From positions 1-9,513 of the forward strand of contig CATVTM010000074.1 in the NCBI GenBank assembly GCA_958346935.1: a stretch of 9,513 nt of DNA, read 5' to 3'. The stretch is from an uncultured Collinsella sp. GTDB taxonomy: Bacteria > Actinomycetota > Coriobacteriia > Coriobacteriales > Coriobacteriaceae. The position numbers and the translations under genes were made by a program. Position 1 is the stretch's first letter. Every line of letters starts with the position of its first letter. Below the pieces are notes generated by a model. That model made no database searches. It worked only from the letters and a program-made list of their open reading frames with translations, and was not told the origin of the DNA. Below, piece by piece: positions 6,110 through 9,513 of this stretch.

Positions 6110-7270
6110 ATGGAGATCACCAAGGATATCCGCTACGTTGGCGTCGACGATCACGACATTGACCTGTTCGAGGGCCAGTACGATGTGTCCGAGAACGGTA
6201 TGGCATACAACAGCTACGTTATCTTGGGCGAAAAGATCGCTGTCGCCGATTCAGTCGACGGCGGTTTTGTCGACGAGTGGCTCGGCAACATCGAAGCCGT
6301 GCTCGACGGCCGCACGCCCGATTACCTGGTCGTTCACCATATGGAGCCCGATCACTCCGCTGGCATCGCCGCCTTTATGGAGCGCTATCCCCAGGCGCAG
6401 ATTGTGGCCAGCATGGGCGCCTTCCGCATGATGGTCAACTACTTTGGCACCGATTATCCCGAGCGCAAGATGGTCGTCAAAGAGGGCGACGTGCTCGACC
6501 TGGGCGGCCACAGCCTGACGTTTGTCGGCGCTCCCAACGTTCACTGGCCCGAGGTGCTGTTCTCTTACGAGGCCACCGACAAGGTGCTCTTTAGTGCCGA
6601 TGGCTTTGGCAAGTTTGGTGCCAATGACATCGAAGATCCGGAAGGGTGGGCCTGCGAGGCGCGCCGTTACTACTTTGGCATCGTGGGGAAGTTCGGCAAG
6701 TTCGTGCAGGCCGTGCTCAAGAAGGCCGCCGACCTGGATATCCAGATTATCTGTCCGCTCCATGGCCCCGTGCTGACCGAGAACCTGGGCTACTACCTCG
6801 ACACCTACAACACCTGGTCGAGCTATCAGCCCGAGGACGAGGGCATCACCATTGCCTATGCGAGCGTGTACGGCCATCTGAAGGCTGCCGTTGAGGAGCT
6901 CGCATCTGCGCTCGAGGCCCGCGGCCAGAAGGTCTCCGTCTTTGACTTGGCTCGCGACGACATGGCCGAGGCCGTTGAGGATGCGTTCCGCTATGACCGT
7001 CTGGTGCTCGCTTCCATCACCTATCAGGGCGAGATCTTCCCGTTCATGAGCACCTTTATCCATACGCTCGCCGAGCATGCCTACCAGAACCGCACGGTGG
7101 CGCTCGTCGAGGCCGGTTCCTGGGCGCCCGCCGCTGCCAAGGTTATGACCAAGGAGCTCGAGGGCATGAAGGACATCACCCTGGCGCAGAACAAGGTGAC
7201 CGTGCTGGGTTCGCTCAACGACGCCTCGCGCGCCCAGATTGAGGCCCTCGCTGACGAGCTCTCCAAGTAG
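6110..7270 (+). CDS. fprA: Flavodiiron protein (FprA-type oxygen/NO reductase)
   Basis: Class A flavodiiron proteins reduce O2 to water or NO to N2O in the cytoplasm of anaerobes, taking electrons from rubredoxin or another donor. The 386 residues form a metallo-beta-lactamase-like domain (about 1-245) and a flavodoxin domain (about 246-386). All expected diiron ligands are present: H77-x-E79-x-D81-H82, H145 (NVHWPE), D164 (ADGFGKFG) and H218 (PLHGP). The flavodoxin phosphate loop is ASVYGHLKAA (251-260). The ATG at 6110 is preferred to the in-frame ATG at 6053 because of the AGGAGG before it and because the family starts this way. No C-terminal rubredoxin or flavin-reductase module is fused, so the redox partner is encoded elsewhere. 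There is no functional tie to the galactose genes beyond position. O2 versus NO preference cannot be read from the sequence. Confidence 0.95.
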   Translation: MEITKDIRYVGVDDHDIDLFEGQYDVSENGMAYNSYVILGEKIAVADSVDGGFVDEWLGNIEAVLDGRTPDYLVVHHMEPDHSAGIAAFMERYPQAQIVASMGAFRMMVNYFGTDYPERKMVVKEGDVLDLGGHSLTFVGAPNVHWPEVLFSYEATDKVLFSADGFGKFGANDIEDPEGWACEARRYYFGIVGKFGKFVQAVLKKAADLDIQIICPLHGPVLTENLGYYLDTYNTWSSYQPEDEGITIAYASVYGHLKAAVEELASALEARGQKVSVFDLARDDMAEAVEDAFRYDRLVLASITYQGEIFPFMSTFIHTLAEHAYQNRTVALVEAGSWAPAAAKVMTKELEGMKDITLAQNKVTVLGSLNDASRAQIEALADELSK

Positions 7271-7293
7271 CGATACGTTCACTTTTAACGCTC

Positions 7294-7335
7294 AAACCAC
7301 CACAAAGGGGACAGGCACCTTTGTGGTGGTTTTTG
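7294..7335. terminator. Bidirectional terminator between fprA and the DeoR gene
   Basis: A perfect 15-bp stem (7294-7308 with 7318-7332, outer end AAACCACCACAAAGG) closes a 9-nt loop. On the plus strand the T run at the stem base continues as TTTTTGTTT. On the minus strand the stem itself ends in TTT after the DeoR stop at 7337. The hairpin lies 24 bp past the fprA stop and 5 bp past the DeoR stop, as expected for two convergent genes. The loop and the inner stem together read GGGGACAGGCACC, a motif I recall from repeated elements in many genomes. Confidence 0.85.
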
Positions 7336-7336
7336 T

Positions 7337-8140
7337 TTACGCGCTGGCGATGAGGAGATTTGGGCGGGCGTTGTCGACGATCTCGGCGATTGAGGTGGCG
7401 ACGGCGTGATCGGGGTCACGGTCCATCACGATGGCGTTGACGTCGATTAGCTCGGCAAAGCGGTACATGCCGCGTCCGTTGACCTTGCTGGCGTCCATGA
7501 GGGCAACGCCTTGACGGGCGGCGGAGATCATGGCTGTTTTGGTCTCGGCCATCTGCGGAAAGTCGGTCGTAAAGCCGCAGCCGGGAACAAAAGCGCCGGG
7601 GCACATGACGGCAAGGTCGGCATGGACCATTTGGAGCGCCTGCATGGTGAGCGGTCCGTACAGATAGCGATGACCTTTGCGCAGTGCCCCGCCCAGCATG
7701 ACGACATCGACCGAGGGCATGCTCTCGTCGATGTAATCGGCAATGGTAATGTCGGCCGTGATGACGGTGATGCCATCGCGCTGGTCGAGGAGCCGGACAA
7801 ACTCGAGCGCCGTGGTGCCCGAGTCGACGAGCAGCGTGTCGCCGTCATTGACGAGCTCGATGGCGCTTTGCGCGATGGCCTGCTTGGCGGCGACATTGAC
7901 GTTGATACGGCGATCCTGGGTGGATACGGTCAGTCGCTTCTGGAGCGACACAGCGCCACCATGCGTGCGGCGCAGCTTGCCGGACTCGGCGAGCGCGTCT
8001 AGGTCGGCGCGGGCGGTAACGGAGGACACTCCAAAAGTCTGGGCGATTTCTGCCACTTGCACTGAGGCGTTATGTTCGAGCATTTCCATAATGGCGGCGC
8101 GACGCTCATCGGCGAAAGCTCGGGTTGTTGCATGGGCCAT
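7337..8140 (-). CDS. DeoR-family transcriptional regulator
   Basis: This 267-residue protein is a sugar-phosphate-sensing repressor of the DeoR/GlpR type, normal in length. The N-terminal winged helix-turn-helix spans about 12-64 (RRAAIMEML, then VSSVTARADLDALAESG, and the wing LRRTHGGAV). The C-terminal sensor domain (DeoRC) shows VDSGTTALEF (105-114), GFTTDFPQMAETK (189-201) and DASKVNG (216-222), the usual ligand-pocket segments. The ATG at 8138-8140 has GGAG about 5 nt upstream. It is transcribed divergently from the class II aldolase gene, and an inverted repeat lies between them, so it plausibly controls that gene and itself. The effector is unknown; in this family a phosphorylated sugar is usual, and tagatose- or fructose-type phosphates fit the neighbour. 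Confidence 0.93.
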   Translation of the reverse strand: MAHATTRAFADERRAAIMEMLEHNASVQVAEIAQTFGVSSVTARADLDALAESGKLRRTHGGAVSLQKRLTVSTQDRRINVNVAAKQAIAQSAIELVNDGDTLLVDSGTTALEFVRLLDQRDGITVITADITIADYIDESMPSVDVVMLGGALRKGHRYLYGPLTMQALQMVHADLAVMCPGAFVPGCGFTTDFPQMAETKTAMISAARQGVALMDASKVNGRGMYRFAELIDVNAIVMDRDPDHAVATSIAEIVDNARPNLLIASA

Positions 8141-8475
8141 ATCCGCTCCATCATCGTCTGAAATTTGCAGGAATTGTGTTGAGTCTATTTTCGTTCATTT
8201 TCTTTTTAAGTAAGAAAACGCCTTTCGATTACTTACTTTTTCTATAAAAGAAAGATGATCAAAGCTCAAAACTCAATTTCGAACACGCACGCTCGGGTTC
8301 GACCCCTTCCGTTTGCTTTTCAAAAATGAAGGTTGGACCTCGCGCGATGACAATATCTCGCACATGCATACCCGCTGAATTTCATACAATGAGCGCAGCA
8401 AAACGCAAGGTAAAACGCCTTGTGAACAACTACGCCCGATGTCCAGATGCGGGCGAGGGAGAGGAGCAAACGCTC
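8141..8475. other. AT-rich divergent control region (DeoR gene / aldolase)
   Basis: This 335-bp gap holds no convincing gene. Its left part (about 8160-8280) is markedly AT-rich against the GC-rich genes, with a TATAAA at 8243-8248. No -10/-35 pair close to consensus is clear for either direction; TACAAT (8385-8390) is another possible plus-strand -10. The aldolase frame is open back to an ATG at 8326, but the extension has no family counterpart. A small stem AAGG/CCTT (8408-8411 with 8419-8422) lies in the probable leader. Confidence 0.5.
8208..8238. promoter_or_regulatory. Candidate DeoR operator (inverted repeat)
   Basis: AAGTAAG (8208-8214) and CTTACTT (8232-8238) form a perfect 7-bp inverted repeat around a 17-bp spacer, in the AT-rich stretch between the two divergent genes. 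The half-site spacing of 24 bp is about two helical turns, which suits a protein dimer. Assignment to the DeoR protein rests on position only. Confidence 0.4.
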
Positions 8476-9333
8476 ATGGCACTTGTTACCACCGAAAAGA
8501 TGCTCAAGGACGCTCAGGCCGGCCACTACGCCGTCGGCGCGTTCAACGTCGAGAACCTCGAGTTTGTTATGGCCGTTCTGGCCGCTGCCGAGGAGACCAA
8601 GTCCCCCGTCATCATGCAGACCACCCCGGGCACCATCAAGACCGCTGGTCTGGACTACTTCTACGGCATGGTCAAGGCTGCCGCCGAGCGCGCTTCCGTG
8701 CCCGTTGCCCTGCACCTCGATCACGGCGATGGCTATGACCGCTGCATGCAGGCTTTCCGCACGGGCTACACCTCCGTCATGATCGACGGTTCGCACGAGT
8801 CCTTCGAGGACAACATCGCCCTGACCAAGTCCGTCGCCGACGCTGGCCGCGCCATGGGCGTGCCCGTCGAGGCCGAGCTCGGTAAGGTTGGCGGCAAGGA
8901 GGACGACGGCCCCGCGGTTGAGGGCGAGAGCCCCTACACCGATCCTGCTGAGGCCAAGGAGTTCGTCGAGCGCACTGGCTGCACCTCCCTCGCAATTGGC
9001 GTTGGCACCAGCCACGGCGTGTACACGAGCGACCCGCACATCGAGCAGTCCGTGGTCAAGGCCATCCGCGACGCCGTCGACGTGCCGCTGGTCCTGCACG
9101 GCACCTCCGGTGTGCCCGATGAGCAGGTTGCCGAGGCTGTGAAGAACGGCATCTGCAAGGTCAACTACGCTACTGAGCTGCGTCAGGCCTACACCAAGGG
9201 CTTTATGGCCTACATGGCCGAGAACCCTGCCTGCTTCGACCCCAAGAAGCCGGCCAAGGAGGGTATGCGTGAGATCACCGAGCTGGTTAAGATCCGCATG
9301 ACCAACCTCAACTCTGTGGGCAAGGCAGAGTAA
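8476..9333 (+). CDS. Class II fructose/tagatose-bisphosphate aldolase, GatY/KbaY-like
   Basis: This zinc-dependent aldolase splits a ketose-1,6-bisphosphate into dihydroxyacetone phosphate and glyceraldehyde-3-phosphate. The 285 residues match the usual length of about 285. Catalytic D82 and zinc ligand H83 are in HLDHG, the other ligands are H180 (GTSHG) and H208 (LHGTSG), and E134 lies in VEAELG with the following GGKEDD. The phosphate-binding N230 is in KVNYATEL. Several segments resemble E. coli GatY more than Bacillus FbaA: TPGT (50-53), GTSHGVY (177-183) and GICKVNYATEL (225-235). Tagatose-1,6-bisphosphate is therefore a possible substrate, though these enzymes are hard to separate by sequence and this could be the main glycolytic aldolase. 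The ATG at 8476 follows GGAGAGGAG by about 9 nt. The divergent DeoR gene supports sugar-phosphate control. Confidence 0.93.
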   Translation: MALVTTEKMLKDAQAGHYAVGAFNVENLEFVMAVLAAAEETKSPVIMQTTPGTIKTAGLDYFYGMVKAAAERASVPVALHLDHGDGYDRCMQAFRTGYTSVMIDGSHESFEDNIALTKSVADAGRAMGVPVEAELGKVGGKEDDGPAVEGESPYTDPAEAKEFVERTGCTSLAIGVGTSHGVYTSDPHIEQSVVKAIRDAVDVPLVLHGTSGVPDEQVAEAVKNGICKVNYATELRQAYTKGFMAYMAENPACFDPKKPAKEGMREITELVKIRMTNLNSVGKAE

Positions 9334-9357
9334 CAGCAAGGGTACTCTGATCCCACC

Positions 9358-9508
9358 GGACGGTTTGGGCGGGTCCCGTACTTAGTTTCCAAAACGTCCT
9401 CGCGCATGAAGGCCCCCGTTGTCTCGCTTCTTCGAAGCGTTGACAACGGGGGCCTTCGCGCTGCGGAATGATTTTGGAAACTAAGTACGGGACCCGCCCA
9501 AACCGTCC
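9358..9508. repeat. 151-bp nested inverted repeat with perfect 37-bp arms
   Basis: The outer arms 9358-9394 and 9472-9508 are exact reverse complements over 37 bp (outer end GGACGGTTTGGGCGGGTCCC). Nested inside is a second perfect inverted repeat of 16 bp (9408-9423 with 9442-9457), and within that a 6-bp stem CGCTTC/GAAGCG (9425-9430 with 9434-9439) with a 3-nt loop. GCGC at 9402-9405 can also pair with GCGC at 9458-9461. The whole could be a palindromic MITE-like element or a compound bidirectional terminator. No target-site duplication is visible, but only 5 bases remain on the right. Confidence 0.85.
9408..9457. terminator. Strong inner hairpin downstream of the aldolase gene
   Basis: A 16-bp GC-rich stem extended by a 6-bp upper stem lies about 75 bp after the aldolase stop. 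It is strong enough to stop RNA polymerase, but no T run follows the stem directly on either strand. The nearest TTTT (9472-9475, and its mirror on the other strand) lies about 14 nt away inside the outer arms. It is a likely but non-canonical terminator, readable in both directions. Confidence 0.5.
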
Positions 9509-9513
9509 TGCTC

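Noticed and set aside
6251..7282. 343-codon minus-strand open frame opposite fprA
   Set aside because: It is an antisense shadow; the fprA product has every expected metal ligand and flavodoxin motif.
8291..8310. tRNA T-arm-like GGGTTCGACCCC
   Set aside because: Only the loop-like motif is present. The flanking bases do not form a 5-bp T stem, and no acceptor, D or anticodon arms can be folded around it.
8320..9339. 339-codon minus-strand open frame opposite the aldolase gene
   Set aside because: It mirrors the aldolase codons, has a composition rich in L, G, A, H and V without recognisable motifs, and would run over the control region.

Overview
The window is about 9.5 kb of GC-rich bacterial chromosome. 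Coding density is high, there is no synteny break, and there are no RNA genes. Three things suggest a gut actinobacterium of the Coriobacteriia, most like Collinsella: the high-GC codon use, a class II (Gram-positive type) GalT, and a galactokinase with the GNHTDH motif. The taxon is inferred from general resemblance, not from a search.

Layout. Positions 1-171 hold no gene but carry short REP-like palindromes. Next comes a minus-strand gene for an AAA-type ATPase of the ATPase/DUF4143 family (172-1473). A -10 box and three 33-bp tandem repeats lie just upstream of it, and near-identical 39-bp REP-like elements bracket the gene and its repeats. A terminator hairpin (1694-1731) ends the minus-strand galK-galT operon (galT 1786-3414, galK 3405-4610; the genes overlap by 10 bp). 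A 338-bp divergent intergenic region separates galK from a plus-strand LacI-family regulator (4949-5980). It holds three copies of a LacI/CRE-like operator with a central ACGT. Downstream on the plus strand is a stand-alone flavodiiron protein gene of the fprA type (6110-7270). It converges on a minus-strand DeoR-family regulator (7337-8140) across a perfect 15-bp hairpin terminator. An AT-rich 335-bp intergenic region with an inverted repeat then separates the DeoR gene from a divergent class II aldolase gene of the tagatose/fructose-bisphosphate type (8476-9333). The window ends in a 151-bp nested inverted repeat with perfect 37-bp arms (9358-9508).

How the genes work together. GalK and GalT carry out two steps of the Leloir pathway (galactose to galactose-1-phosphate, then exchange with UDP-glucose). 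The divergent LacI-family protein is very probably their local regulator. The DeoR-family protein next to a GatY/KbaY-like aldolase suggests a second sugar-phosphate control unit, possibly linking galactose or tagatose use to glycolysis. The flavodiiron protein (O2 or NO detoxification in anaerobes) looks like an independent gene. No novel multi-gene system is evident. The unusual content is non-coding: repeated operators, REP-like elements, tandem repeats at the ATPase promoter, and the large palindrome at the right end.
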